NCBI RefSeq assembly: GCF_013450155.1
Contig: NZ_JACCKD010000001.1
Location: forward strand, 434,001-498,000
Direction of reading: 5' to 3'
Source of the DNA: Haloechinothrix aidingensis
GTDB lineage: Bacteria > Actinomycetota > Actinomycetes > Mycobacteriales > Pseudonocardiaceae
DNA: 64,000 bases
The translations under genes were made by a program, and so were the position numbers. Every line of letters starts with the position of its first letter. Position 1 is the first letter of the stretch. Positions 25,697-33,875 of this stretch are shown in pieces. Below the pieces are notes generated by a model that was not told where the DNA came from, did no database searches, and was given only the letters and a program-made list of their open reading frames with translations.

Positions 25697-27106
25697 CTAG
25701 TCCTCGACCACGTGGTTCGCGAACCGCCTGCGGGCGGCGTGCCACGAGTCCGCGTCGAACGAGTCGCCGCGCGCGGCGTTCCCGCGTAGTGCCGCCACCG
25801 CGTCGTAGGCCATGGTCAGCGCGTGGTGGGTGTTGTCGTGCGCGAACAGCCCGAGCCTGCCGAAGGTCGTCACCCGGGGCAGGGTGTCCGCCCAGGCGTC
25901 CACACCTGCCAGGTGGTCCCGGTATCCCGTGCGGTAGATGGGGTAGACATGACGGAGCCGCCGCACGTGCACCCCCGCGGTCCGCAGTGGAGGGAGTCCG
26001 CAGCCGGTGACCGCGTCGTCCACCAGCGCGGCGAGCCGCTCGTCGGAGGCGTTCCACAGCGAGTCCCCTGCGTCGCAGGGGATCTCGGCGCACAGCACCG
26101 TCCTGTCGTGCGGGTCCTGCGAGCTGTCCCGGTAGTTGGCGGGCTCGGAGATGCGGGTGACCGGGGTCCCCTGCTGCGGCAGGTAGTGCGCGTCGAACTC
26201 GGTCCACGGCCGGGCACCGTCGTGGGTGAGGTAGACCAGCACCATGGAGCGGAACTCCAGTCGTGTGGTCGACTCCAGTGCCGTCTCGTCCGGTGCGGGA
26301 CGGGTGATCCGGCCGAGGACCGGCAGCGGGATGGTGCTGAACAGCTGCCCGGCGCTCACCCGTTCACCGCCGGCCGTGGTCAGCTCGACCCGGTCGTCGC
26401 CGGTGTCGATGCCGGTCACCTCCGTTGCGCACCGCAGCGTGACCCCCGCCGCCACGGCCGCGTCGGCGAGCGCCTCGACGATCTGCCCGAAGCCGCGGCG
26501 CGGGTAGTAGAATATCCGCCCCTGCCCGGTACCGCGCCGCACGCGCAGCATGCGCTTGGCGATCTTGACGGGGGTGTCGGCCGTCACGCGGCGCCGTGCC
26601 TGTTCCGGGTCGATCTCCTCGCCGGGCAGCCCCCACAGCTTGACCGCGTACGGGCTGTACAGGGCCTCGTAGAGTGTCGGGCCGAGGCCCGCCCGCAGCG
26701 CGGCGGCATAGTCGCGCGGGTCGCGGTCCCGCCGCAGCGGCGCACCCGCCGCGTCGCGCGCCACCTTCGCGATCATGCCGGGCGGCAGTGACCGCGCCAG
26801 CTCGACCGGCCGCAGCGGGAATCCCACCCAGCGGCCGGCGACACGCAACCGGCCGTTGCGCTGCCGTCGCTGCAGGTCGTCACCGAGCAGCTCGTGCAGG
26901 TCGCCCAGGATCCGCTTGTCGATGCTCGGGTGGAGCCGGTGGCTGCCGTGGTCGACGCGCACGCCGTCCACGGTGAAGCTGGCGGCCATACCCCCCACGT
27001 CGCCCGCCCGTTCCAGGACGGCCACGGAGTGGCCCTGCCTGGCCGCCCGCCACGCGGCGGCCAGCCCGGCAGGGCCCGCCCCGAGGACGGCGAGATCCAC
27101 GTGCAC
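25697..27106 (-). CDS. FAD-dependent amine-oxidase-like oxidoreductase
   Basis: 469 residues. The dinucleotide-binding N-terminus VLGAGPAGLAAAWRAARQGHSVAVLERAGDVGGMAASF is followed by VRVDHGSHRLHPS, the pattern of protoporphyrinogen oxidase/UDP-galactopyranose mutase-like flavoproteins. Other blocks are LYEALYSPYAVKLWGLPGEEIDPEQARRRV and FGRLGLFAHDNTHHALTMAYDAVAAL, the C-terminal FAD segment. GTG 27106 lies 11 bp downstream of the iron-lipoprotein gene, so the two form an operon. Proximity to a GT2 and an SDR makes a glycan or polyprenyl role as likely as a redox role in metal uptake; the substrate is open. Confidence 0.78.
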   Translation of the reverse strand: MHVDLAVLGAGPAGLAAAWRAARQGHSVAVLERAGDVGGMAASFTVDGVRVDHGSHRLHPSIDKRILGDLHELLGDDLQRRQRNGRLRVAGRWVGFPLRPVELARSLPPGMIAKVARDAAGAPLRRDRDPRDYAAALRAGLGPTLYEALYSPYAVKLWGLPGEEIDPEQARRRVTADTPVKIAKRMLRVRRGTGQGRIFYYPRRGFGQIVEALADAAVAAGVTLRCATEVTGIDTGDDRVELTTAGGERVSAGQLFSTIPLPVLGRITRPAPDETALESTTRLEFRSMVLVYLTHDGARPWTEFDAHYLPQQGTPVTRISEPANYRDSSQDPHDRTVLCAEIPCDAGDSLWNASDERLAALVDDAVTGCGLPPLRTAGVHVRRLRHVYPIYRTGYRDHLAGVDAWADTLPRVTTFGRLGLFAHDNTHHALTMAYDAVAALRGNAARGDSFDADSWHAARRRFANHVVED

Positions 27107-27117
27107 GGTCGGGCGCC

Positions 27118-27819
27118 TCAGCCGGACGACTCGAGCTGTACGTCGGTGAACTCGACCTCCGCGCCCTCGGTCAGCGCCGGGTCCTCGTCCTGCTCGCCGT
27201 GCCGGAGGAACCGTGGCGGTTCCAGCGTGACGCGCAGCGTGTACTCGCCTTGTTCGGGCACCGCGAAGTTGTTCCCGTAGTGGAAGGCCTCGCCGTAGAA
27301 GAAGTCCAGGTCGTTCGCGTCGACCACCTGGCCGTCCCCGTCGAGTATCTCCACCCGGATGGGCACGTCAGGGACCACCCGGCCGGAGTCGGCCTCGAAC
27401 GGGACGACCTCGATGTGATGGGTCTCGTCGCCTGCGGGTTCGCGGAACCGCGTGTCGTCGCCCTCGGAGGCGTACCATCCCTCGGCGGGCTCGACGATGT
27501 AGCCGATCCGCCAGGGGCCGGACTCGGTCTGGCCGCCCTCGTCGGCGATCTCCTCGGCCAGGTGGGCGTACTGCTTGGCGACACCCTTGGGCACGCCTCC
27601 CGGCTCGGACCCGCTGGCGGAGGCCGACCCGCTGCCGGACCCGGATCCGCTGCCGGACCCTGAGCCACTGCCGGATCCCGAGTGGCTGCCCGACTCCGAA
27701 CCGTCACCCCCTTCGAGTTCGCGGACCTCCGCGCCGTCGTCGGCGCACCCGGCAAGGAGGACTCCGAACGCGGCGAGGCACGGTACGAGTCGGCGGTACG
27801 AGGCTGTTCCGGTGTTCAT
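27118..27819 (-). CDS. Iron-transport lipoprotein, P19/Tp34 (FetP) family
   Basis: 233 residues. The lipobox LLAGC sets the mature N-terminus at Cys25. A 30-residue Ser-Gly linker (residues 41-69) then tethers the domain. The domain has GVAKQYAHLAEEIADEGGQTESGPWRIGYIVEPAEGWYASEGD, ETHHIEVVPFEADSGRVVPDVPIRVEI, FFYGEAFHYGNNFAVPEQGEYTLRVTLEPP and GAEVEFTDVQ, as in the periplasmic Fe2+-binding P19 family. ATG 27819 follows GAAGGAAG. An iron box lies about 85 bp upstream, and the Fe(III) ABC operon diverges from it. Extracellular iron or copper capture is the expected role. Confidence 0.82.
   Translation of the reverse strand: MNTGTASYRRLVPCLAAFGVLLAGCADDGAEVRELEGGDGSESGSHSGSGSGSGSGSGSGSGSGSASASGSEPGGVPKGVAKQYAHLAEEIADEGGQTESGPWRIGYIVEPAEGWYASEGDDTRFREPAGDETHHIEVVPFEADSGRVVPDVPIRVEILDGDGQVVDANDLDFFYGEAFHYGNNFAVPEQGEYTLRVTLEPPRFLRHGEQDEDPALTEGAEVEFTDVQLESSG
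27613..27699 (-). repeat. Ser-Gly coding tandem repeat
   Basis: Short GC-rich units encoding repeated Ser-Gly (then Ser-Ala) form the flexible linker after the lipidated Cys of the iron-binding lipoprotein. Such tracts vary in length by slippage between strains. Confidence 0.75.
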
Positions 27820-27901
27820 CGGCTTCCTTCTCTGTGTGCACAAGTCCTGAAACCCGGTCGAGACGCCGGTCACACCAGCGAATCACGCGATCATCTGGGT
27901 G

Positions 27902-27920
27902 TTAGCTTAGCCTAAGTTAT
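27902..27920. promoter_or_regulatory. IdeR/DtxR iron box upstream of the iron lipoprotein
   Basis: TTAGCTTAGCCTAAGTTAT agrees with TTAGGTTAGSCTAACCTAA at 15 of 19 positions and keeps the TTAGCCTAA core. It is about 85 bp upstream of the minus-strand lipoprotein start and in the same divergent region as the Fe(III) ABC operon. Confidence 0.7.
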
Positions 27921-27935
27921 CCACAGCGGAAGAGC

Positions 27936-27996
27936 TTGACAACCCACCGGCGTCCTAGCATTGTTAACCTGGATTGGTTAGGTAAGCCAACCCTGC
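27936..27996 (+). promoter_or_regulatory. Promoter and iron box of the Fe(III) ABC operon
   Basis: TTGACA (27936-27941) has a weak -10-like CATTGT 17 bp downstream. TTAGGTAAGCCAACCCTGC (27978-27996) matches 14 of 19 positions of the IdeR/DtxR consensus and overlaps the expected transcription start. Iron-loaded repressor would block the operon at 28073-31874. Confidence 0.6.
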
Positions 27997-28072
27997 CCTC
28001 CAGGCCGACAAGCGCCCTCATCGGCGCGAGCCGGGAACCGGGTCTCGATCCCGAAGTACGGAGGAATGTGAC

Positions 28073-29134
28073 GTGTTCGGCTGGTCAGGTGTCGGTCGGT
28101 CGCACAGGGCGAGGGCAGCGAACCGCGTGACCCTGCTCGTCTCCATCGCCGCCTTCGTGGTCCCGCTGTCCGGTTGCGGTGCCGTCACGGCAGGTGAGTC
28201 GGACACGGTACGGGTCTACACGGGCAGGCACTACGACCTCGAGCAGGCATTCGAGGAGTTCTCCGAGAAGACCGGCGTCTCGGTCGAGTTCCTCTCCGGA
28301 AGCGACGCCGAGCTGCGCGAGCGGATCGCGGCCGAGGGTGAGGACACGCAGGCCGATGTCTACATGACCGTGGACGCGGGCAACCTCTGGAAGGCCGAGC
28401 AGGACGGGCTGCTCGCCCCGCTGGACTCGGCGCGGCTCGAGGACGGGGTGCCGCAGGGGCTGCGCGATCCGGAAGGGCACTGGTTCGGGCTGTCCATGCG
28501 GGCGCGTACGGTGATGTACAACCCGGACGAGGTCGACCCCGGCGAGTTCGCCGCAGAGGACACCTACGCGCAGCTGGCCGAGCCCGAGTGGCAGGGACGG
28601 CTGTGCATGCGCAACTCCACGAACTCCTACACCCAGTCGCTGGTGGCGAGCCTGATCGACAACCACGGCGAGGAGCGCGCCCGCGAGATCGTCGGCGGCT
28701 GGGTCGACAACGACGTCGAGATCATCAACAACGACGTGCGGATCCTGGAGAACGTGGACGCGGGGACCTGTGACGTCGCCATCACCAACCACTACTACCT
28801 CGCCCGGCTGCTCGCCGACGACGAGGACCTGTCGGTCCGCCCGTTCTGGGCGAACCAGGACGGGCGCGGTACGCACGTGAACATCTCCGGCGCCGGCGTG
28901 CTCGCCGAGGCCGACCATCCCGAGCTGGGCCGCGAGCTCATCGAGTGGCTGGCCACCACCGGCCAGAACAGCTTCGTGGACGGCAACCACGAGTACCCGG
29001 TGAACCCCGAGGTCGAGCCCGAGCCCGTCATCGCGGAGTTCGGCGAGTTCGACTACGAGCCGATCGAGGCGGAGGCGTACGGCAGCCTCAACTCCCGCGC
29101 GGTGCGGCTGATGAACGAGGTCGGTTACGAGTGA
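28073..29134 (+). CDS. Fe(III) ABC transporter substrate-binding lipoprotein
   Basis: 353 residues, ferric-binding FbpA/FutA type. The signal sequence ends in the lipobox PLSGC. The mature protein begins DTVRVYTGRHYDLEQAFEEFSEKTGVSVEFLSGSDAELRERI, the family's usual YSxRHYxxD-like N-terminus. Further features are GLSMRARTVMYNP, NDVRILENVDAGTCDVAITNHYYLARLL (the Tyr pair that binds iron) and GAGVLAEADHPELGRELIEWLAT. GTG 28073 follows GGAGGAA. Its stop overlaps the permease start (GTGA). The two iron boxes upstream support iron rather than thiamine or another substrate. Confidence 0.88.
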   Translation: MFGWSGVGRSHRARAANRVTLLVSIAAFVVPLSGCGAVTAGESDTVRVYTGRHYDLEQAFEEFSEKTGVSVEFLSGSDAELRERIAAEGEDTQADVYMTVDAGNLWKAEQDGLLAPLDSARLEDGVPQGLRDPEGHWFGLSMRARTVMYNPDEVDPGEFAAEDTYAQLAEPEWQGRLCMRNSTNSYTQSLVASLIDNHGEERAREIVGGWVDNDVEIINNDVRILENVDAGTCDVAITNHYYLARLLADDEDLSVRPFWANQDGRGTHVNISGAGVLAEADHPELGRELIEWLATTGQNSFVDGNHEYPVNPEVEPEPVIAEFGEFDYEPIEAEAYGSLNSRAVRLMNEVGYE

Positions 29135-30801
29135 GCGTCCGGGCACCCGTCACCGCACCGGCCCGGCTGCGACGCGGCAGCCGGCACGGGTGGTTCGTGG
29201 CGGTGGTCTCGGTCGCCGTGCTCGCGGTGATACCGGTCGCACTGGTGGCCGCGAGCGCTCTCACCCCGACCCCCGAGGTGTGGGCGCAACTGTGGGCCGG
29301 GCCGTTGCCGGGGATGCTCGGTTCCACGCTGGCGTTGATGGCGGCCGTTGCCGCGGGCACGCTGGTGCTCGGGGCCGGGATGGCCTGGCTGGTGAGCGTC
29401 TACCGGTTCCCCGGAAGCGCCACGTTCGGCTGGCTGCTCGTGCTGCCGCTTGCCATGCCTGCCTACGTGCTGGGGTTCATCTTCCTTGCCCTGCTTGACG
29501 CGCCGGGGCCGGTCCAGTCGGGCCTGCGCGCGCTGCTGGGGCCCGAGGTGTGGTTCCCCGACGTGCGTTCGATCCCCGGTGCCGCCGTCGTGCTCTCGCT
29601 GAGCCTGTATCCCTACGTCTACCTGCTGGCGCGCTCGGCGATACGGGAGCAGGCGCCCGCGACGTTCGAGGCGGCCCGCACCCTGGGGGCGGGCCGGGTG
29701 CGTGCCGGGGTGCGGGTCGCTCTCCCGCTGGCGCGCCCCTCGCTGGCCGCCGGGCTCGCGCTGGTGTCGATGGAGACGCTGACGGACTTCGCGACCGTGT
29801 CCTACTTCAACGTCCAGACCGTGTCCGTCGGCATCTACCAGGTGTGGAAGGGGCAGTTCGACAGGGAGGCCGCGACCGAGCTGGCCAGCCTCGTGCTCGT
29901 GTTCGCCCTGCTCGTGATCGCGGGGGAGCGGTTGCTGCGCGGCAGGGCGCGCTACCACCAGAAGGGCGGCGCAGGGCACGGCCTGCGTCCGGTCCCGTTG
30001 AGCGGGGTGCGCGCCGTGGCCGCGACCGGGACCTGTGCGGCGGTGCTCACCGCGGCGTTCGGGCTCCCGGTCGCGCAGCTGCTCTGGTGGTTCGGGGCGG
30101 ACGTGCTGTCCGGCACAGCCGGTCTCGCCGACCCGCGCTACGTCGGGTACCTGCTCAACAGCGTCACCGTCGCGGCGATCGTCGCGGTCAGCTGTGTCGC
30201 CATCGCGCTGGTCGTCACGCACGGAACGCGCACGGCAGGCGGGCGGCTGACGGCGGCTGCCGCGCAGCTGACCACCGTGGGCTACGCGATCCCCGGGGTG
30301 GTCGTGGCCATCGGTGTGCTGCTCACCTTCGCCTACCTGGACACCGGTCTCGAGGCGCTCGGCGTGCCGGGCGGCACCGGCCTTGTCGCCACCGGGTCGG
30401 TGGTGGGCATCATCTACGCCTACATCGTGCGGTTCCTCGCGCTCGGCTACCACACCGTCGATGCGAGCTTCGCCAAGGTGAACCCGGCCATGACGGCATC
30501 GGCGCTGTGCCTCGGCGCCGCACCGATGCGGGTCATGCGCCGGGTGCACCTGCCGCTCGTCCGCACCGGTATGGCCACAGCAGCGGTACTTGTGGCCATC
30601 GACGCGCTCAAGGAGCTGCCGATCGTGCTGCTGCTCCGCCCGTTCGGTTTCGACACCCTCTCGGTGTGGACCTACGAGCTGGCTTCGGAGAGCCGCTGGG
30701 AGAGCGCCGCGTTGCCCGCGCTGACGATCGTCGCCGTCGCTGCCATCCCGGTCCTGCTACTCGTTGGCCGACGTCCGCAAAGCTTGGAGGGAGCGCGGTG
30801 A
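29131..30801 (+). CDS. Fe(III) ABC transporter permease, two fused permease domains
   Basis: 556 residues with about twelve helices in two BPD-type permease modules, as in FbpB. The first EAA-like loop is EQAPATFEAARTLGAGRVRAGVRVALPLARPSLAAG. The second is ASFAKVNPAMTASALCLGAAPMRVMRRVHLPLVRTGMATA. GTG 29131 overlaps the binding-protein stop, and the gene's own stop overlaps the ATPase GTG, so all three are translationally coupled. Confidence 0.88.
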   Translation: MSVRAPVTAPARLRRGSRHGWFVAVVSVAVLAVIPVALVAASALTPTPEVWAQLWAGPLPGMLGSTLALMAAVAAGTLVLGAGMAWLVSVYRFPGSATFGWLLVLPLAMPAYVLGFIFLALLDAPGPVQSGLRALLGPEVWFPDVRSIPGAAVVLSLSLYPYVYLLARSAIREQAPATFEAARTLGAGRVRAGVRVALPLARPSLAAGLALVSMETLTDFATVSYFNVQTVSVGIYQVWKGQFDREAATELASLVLVFALLVIAGERLLRGRARYHQKGGAGHGLRPVPLSGVRAVAATGTCAAVLTAAFGLPVAQLLWWFGADVLSGTAGLADPRYVGYLLNSVTVAAIVAVSCVAIALVVTHGTRTAGGRLTAAAAQLTTVGYAIPGVVVAIGVLLTFAYLDTGLEALGVPGGTGLVATGSVVGIIYAYIVRFLALGYHTVDASFAKVNPAMTASALCLGAAPMRVMRRVHLPLVRTGMATAAVLVAIDALKELPIVLLLRPFGFDTLSVWTYELASESRWESAALPALTIVAVAAIPVLLLVGRRPQSLEGAR

Positions 30802-31874
30802 ACCCGAACCACGACTCGACCCTCGTGATCGAGAAGGTGCGCAAGAAGTTCGGCCGGGTACCGGCGGTCGACGAGCTGAGCCTCGAGGTCGGCGACGGCG
30901 AGGTACTCGCGCTGGTCGGGCCGTCCGGTTGCGGCAAGTCCACCCTGTTGCGCCTGGTCGCCGGGCTGGAGCAGCCGGACGGGGGCACCATTCACCTCGC
31001 GGGCGAGCGGATCGCGGGCGACGGCGTGTGGTGCCCGCCCGAGCGCCGCAACGTCGGGATGGTCTTCCAGGATCACGCGCTGTTCCCGCACCTGACCGTC
31101 GCGGGCAACATCGCTTTCGGGCTGAACGGCTGGTCCGGCAGGCGGCGCCGCGAGCGGGTCGAGGCGGGCCTCGAGATGATCGCCATGCACCGGATGGGCG
31201 AGCGGTACCCGCACGAGCTCTCCGGTGGTGAGCAGCAGCGGGTCGCCCTCGCGAGGGCGCTGGCGTCCGAACCGGACCTGGTGCTGCTCGACGAGCCGTT
31301 CTCCAACCTCGACAGGCACCTGCGGGCGCAGGTTCGCGCCGACACCGTCGCGATCCTGCGGAAGACGGGGACCACGGCGGTCTTCGTCACCCACGACCAG
31401 ACCGAGGCCCTGGCGATCGGGGACCGGGTGGCCGTCATGCGGTCGGGGTGTGTCGAGCAGCTCGGCGATCCCGCGTCCGTGTTCCACGCCCCGGCCAACC
31501 GGTTCGTCGCCACGTTCATGGGTGAGGCGGACTTCCTGCCCGCGGAGCTGGTCTCCGGCGGGCTGGTCACCGAACTCGGGCCGGTGAGCGCGCCGCCCGA
31601 CCTCGAAGCCACAGGTGAGCTGGAGGTGATGGTACGCCCGCACGAGGTCACCCTTACTCCCTCCGACGACGGCACAGCCCGCGTGGTCGACACCGAGTTC
31701 CAGGGCGGTTTCGTGCTGCACACCGTCACGCTCGCCTCCGGGCGCAGGTTGCGCTCACTGCAGCCGCACACGGCGTGCTACCCGATCGGGACGCGGCTGC
31801 GGGCGGTGCTCGCGCACGGGCACCCGCCCGCCGTCCTCAACGGGGATGAGTCGGGGACCAGCGCCACAGGTTAG
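30798..31874 (+). CDS. Fe(III) ABC transporter ATP-binding protein
   Basis: 358 residues. Walker A GPSGCGKST, Q-loop VFQDHALFPHLTV, signature LSGGEQQRVALARALA, Walker B LVLLDEP and switch His in VFVTHDQTEAL are all intact. A C-terminal TOBE-like regulatory domain (MVRPHEVTLTPSDDGTARVVDTEFQGGFVLHTVTL) follows, as in FbpC. GTG 30798 overlaps the permease stop. It completes the importer. Confidence 0.9.
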   Translation: MNPNHDSTLVIEKVRKKFGRVPAVDELSLEVGDGEVLALVGPSGCGKSTLLRLVAGLEQPDGGTIHLAGERIAGDGVWCPPERRNVGMVFQDHALFPHLTVAGNIAFGLNGWSGRRRRERVEAGLEMIAMHRMGERYPHELSGGEQQRVALARALASEPDLVLLDEPFSNLDRHLRAQVRADTVAILRKTGTTAVFVTHDQTEALAIGDRVAVMRSGCVEQLGDPASVFHAPANRFVATFMGEADFLPAELVSGGLVTELGPVSAPPDLEATGELEVMVRPHEVTLTPSDDGTARVVDTEFQGGFVLHTVTLASGRRLRSLQPHTACYPIGTRLRAVLAHGHPPAVLNGDESGTSATG

Positions 31875-31891
31875 CCGACTTGACTCGCTAT

Positions 31892-31923
31892 TTAGATGTA
31901 TGTCAACTTAGATGAGTGTCTAA
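31892..31923 (+). promoter_or_regulatory. Probable ArsR operator: 16-bp-spaced direct repeats
   Basis: TTAGATGTATGTCAA (31892) is followed 16 bp later by TTAGATGAGTGTCTA (31908), a near-direct repeat in an otherwise unusually AT-rich stretch right before arsR. TTGACT at 31880 is a possible -35. Arsenite-responsive self-repression is the usual arrangement. Confidence 0.5.
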
Positions 31924-31933
31924 TAATGGAAGC

Positions 31934-32275
31934 ATGGACGGGTCCTGTTACTCGCCGCTGGTGCGCGAACCGCTGGGCGAGGAGCGGGCGCGGCAGCTCG
32001 CGGGAACGCTCAAGGCTGTCGCCGAACCCGTCCGCTTGCGTCTGCTGTCGCTGATCGCATCCCGCGCCGACGGCGAGGCCTGCGTGTGTGAGCTGACCGG
32101 CGCGTTCGAGGTCTCCGACGCGACGATCTCGCACCACCTCAAGGTGCTGCGCGAGGCCGGGCTGATCGAGCGGGAGCGGCGCGGCACGTGGCTCTACTAC
32201 CGGGTGCGCCCGGAGGCGCTGCGCACCATAGCCGGGGCGCTGATGCCGGCCGAGGACGGGGCGGTGCCCGCGTGA
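31934..32275 (+). CDS. arsR: ArsR-family arsenic-responsive repressor
   Basis: 113 residues. The winged helix is clear: LAGTLKAVAEPVRLRLLSLIASRADGEACVCELTGAFEVSDATISHHLKVLREAGLIERERRGTWLYYRV. The pair in EACVCELT is the metalloid site of classical ArsR proteins (CxCxL), with more Cys potential at CYSP near the N-terminus. ATG 31934 is chosen over GTG 31916, which lies in the operator. The stop overlaps acr3. Confidence 0.9.
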   Translation: MDGSCYSPLVREPLGEERARQLAGTLKAVAEPVRLRLLSLIASRADGEACVCELTGAFEVSDATISHHLKVLREAGLIERERRGTWLYYRVRPEALRTIAGALMPAEDGAVPA

Positions 32276-33387
32276 GCGGCGTAGCCACCGAGGAGCGCGC
32301 CGAGCACGCCGTCGCTTCCGAACTGTCCACGCTGGATCGGTACCTGCCGCTGTGGATCGGTGCGGCCATGCTGGCCGGGCTGCTCGCGGGCCGGTGGGTT
32401 CCGGGCATGGCGCCTGCGCTGGACGCTTTCCAGATCGACGGGATCTCCCTGCCGATCGCGCTGGGGCTGCTGGTGATGATGTACCCGGTGCTGGCCAAGG
32501 TGCGCTACGACCGGCTGGACACGGTCACCGGCGACAGGCGGCTGCTGGTGTCCTCGCTGGTGTTGAACTGGCTGGTGGGGCCAGCGGTGATGTTCGCGCT
32601 CGCCTGGATCTTCCTGGCGGACCTGCCGGAGTTCCGTACGGGGCTGATCATCGTCGGCCTCGCGCGGTGCATCGCGATGGTCATCGTGTGGAACGACCTC
32701 GCGCGGGGGGACCGGGAGGCGGCGGCCGTGCTGGTGGCGCTGAACTCGCTGTTCCAGGTCGTGGCCTTCGCCGCGCTGGGATGGTTCTACCTCTCCGTGC
32801 TGCCCGGGTGGCTCGGGCTGCCGCGGACCGGGATCGACGCCTCCACCGGTGACATCGCCTCCTCGGTGCTTGTCTTCCTGGGGATCCCGCTGGTGGCCGG
32901 GTACCTGACGCGGCGGTTCGGCGAACGCGCCAGGGGGCGGGCCTGGTACGAGCAGCGGTTCCTGCCCCGGATCGGGCCGCTGGGCCTGTACGGCCTGCTG
33001 TTCACGATCGTGCTGCTGTTCGCCATGCAGGGCGAGGCGATCACCAGCGCACCGCTGGACGTGGCGCGCATCGCCGCGCCCCTGCTCGGCTACTTCGCCC
33101 TGATGTGGGCAGGCTCGCTTGTGCTCGGCCGGTTGCTGCTGCTGCGTTACGAGCGTGCCGTGGCGCTGGCGTTCACCGCGGCGGGCAACAACTTCGAGCT
33201 GGCCATCGCGGTGTCCATCGCGACGTTCGGCATCACATCCGGCCAGGCCCTCGCGGGTGTGGTCGGCCCGCTGATCGAGGTGCCCGTGCTCGTCGGCCTT
33301 GTCTACGTCTCGCTGTGGGCGCGCAGGTACTTCCCGGCGGCACGGCACGCGCCCGGGACGGGCGCACGAGTGGAGGAGGCGCGTTGA
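32272..33387 (+). CDS. acr3: Arsenite efflux transporter ACR3
   Basis: 371 residues with ten predicted helices of the bile acid:Na+ symporter fold. The ACR3 hallmark GLARCIAMVIVWNDLARGD is present, with the Cys of helix 4 essential for As(III) transport. Other conserved parts are LPIALGLLVMMYPVLAKVRYD near residue 65 and AFTAAGNNFELAIAVSIATFG. GTG 32272 overlaps the arsR stop (GTGA). It exports arsenite produced by the ArsC encoded next. Confidence 0.9.
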   Translation: MSGVATEERAEHAVASELSTLDRYLPLWIGAAMLAGLLAGRWVPGMAPALDAFQIDGISLPIALGLLVMMYPVLAKVRYDRLDTVTGDRRLLVSSLVLNWLVGPAVMFALAWIFLADLPEFRTGLIIVGLARCIAMVIVWNDLARGDREAAAVLVALNSLFQVVAFAALGWFYLSVLPGWLGLPRTGIDASTGDIASSVLVFLGIPLVAGYLTRRFGERARGRAWYEQRFLPRIGPLGLYGLLFTIVLLFAMQGEAITSAPLDVARIAAPLLGYFALMWAGSLVLGRLLLLRYERAVALAFTAAGNNFELAIAVSIATFGITSGQALAGVVGPLIEVPVLVGLVYVSLWARRYFPAARHAPGTGARVEEAR

Positions 33388-33794
33388 CCGGCACACCCGA
33401 GGTCCTGTTCGTCTGCGTGCACAACGCGGGCCGTTCCCAGATGGCCGCGGCGCTGCTCGAGCACCGCGCCCGTGGCCGGGTGACGGTCCGCTCGGCCGGG
33501 ACCGCCCCGGCGGACGACATCAACCCCGTCGTCGTCGACGCCATGGCCGAGCTGGGGGTCGATCTCACGCGGGCATCGCCGAAGCGGCTCACGCCGGAGT
33601 CCGTGGAGACCGCCGACGTCGTGATCACCATGGGATGCGGCGACTCCTGCCCCGTCCACCCCGGCAAGCGCTACCTCGACTGGCAGCTCGACGACCCGGC
33701 AGGCCAGCCCATCGACGTGGTGCGTGGCATCCGCGACCGCATCGACAGGCACGTCACCGACCTGCTCGACGAGCTGACCACGGCAGGTGCCTGA
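33384..33794 (+). CDS. arsC: Arsenate reductase, low-molecular-weight phosphatase type
   Basis: 136 residues. The P-loop FVCVHNAGRSQMAAALL carries the catalytic Cys and Arg, and VVITMGCGDSCPVHPGKRYLDWQLDDPAGQ carries the second Cys pair of the redox relay. It reduces arsenate to arsenite, coupled to mycothiol/mycoredoxin or thioredoxin in actinomycetes. TTG 33384 overlaps the acr3 stop and follows GGAGGAGG. It ends the arsR-acr3-arsC operon and runs into a long hairpin. Confidence 0.9.
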   Translation: MTGTPEVLFVCVHNAGRSQMAAALLEHRARGRVTVRSAGTAPADDINPVVVDAMAELGVDLTRASPKRLTPESVETADVVITMGCGDSCPVHPGKRYLDWQLDDPAGQPIDVVRGIRDRIDRHVTDLLDELTTAGA

Positions 33795-33816
33795 CGGCCG
33801 CCACCCGCTCGCAGGG

Positions 33817-33873
33817 GCGAGCCGAAGGGGCCCTTCGGTGCACCACAGGTACCGAAGGGCCCCTTCGGCTCGC
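33817..33873. terminator. Perfect 23-bp inverted repeat, bidirectional terminator
   Basis: Arms at 33817-33839 and 33851-33873 are perfectly complementary around an 11-nt loop. Each arm itself contains a near-palindrome (CCGAAGGGGCCCTTCGG), so a cruciform or two small hairpins are also possible. It separates the convergent ars operon and lipoprotein gene, ending 2 bp from the latter's stop codon. Confidence 0.8.
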
Positions 33874-33875
33874 GC

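Noticed and set aside
27613-27699. Tandem repeat considered as a CRISPR or VNTR array
   Set aside because: It is a continuous Ser-Gly coding tract within a lipoprotein; there are no spacers and no palindromic repeats.
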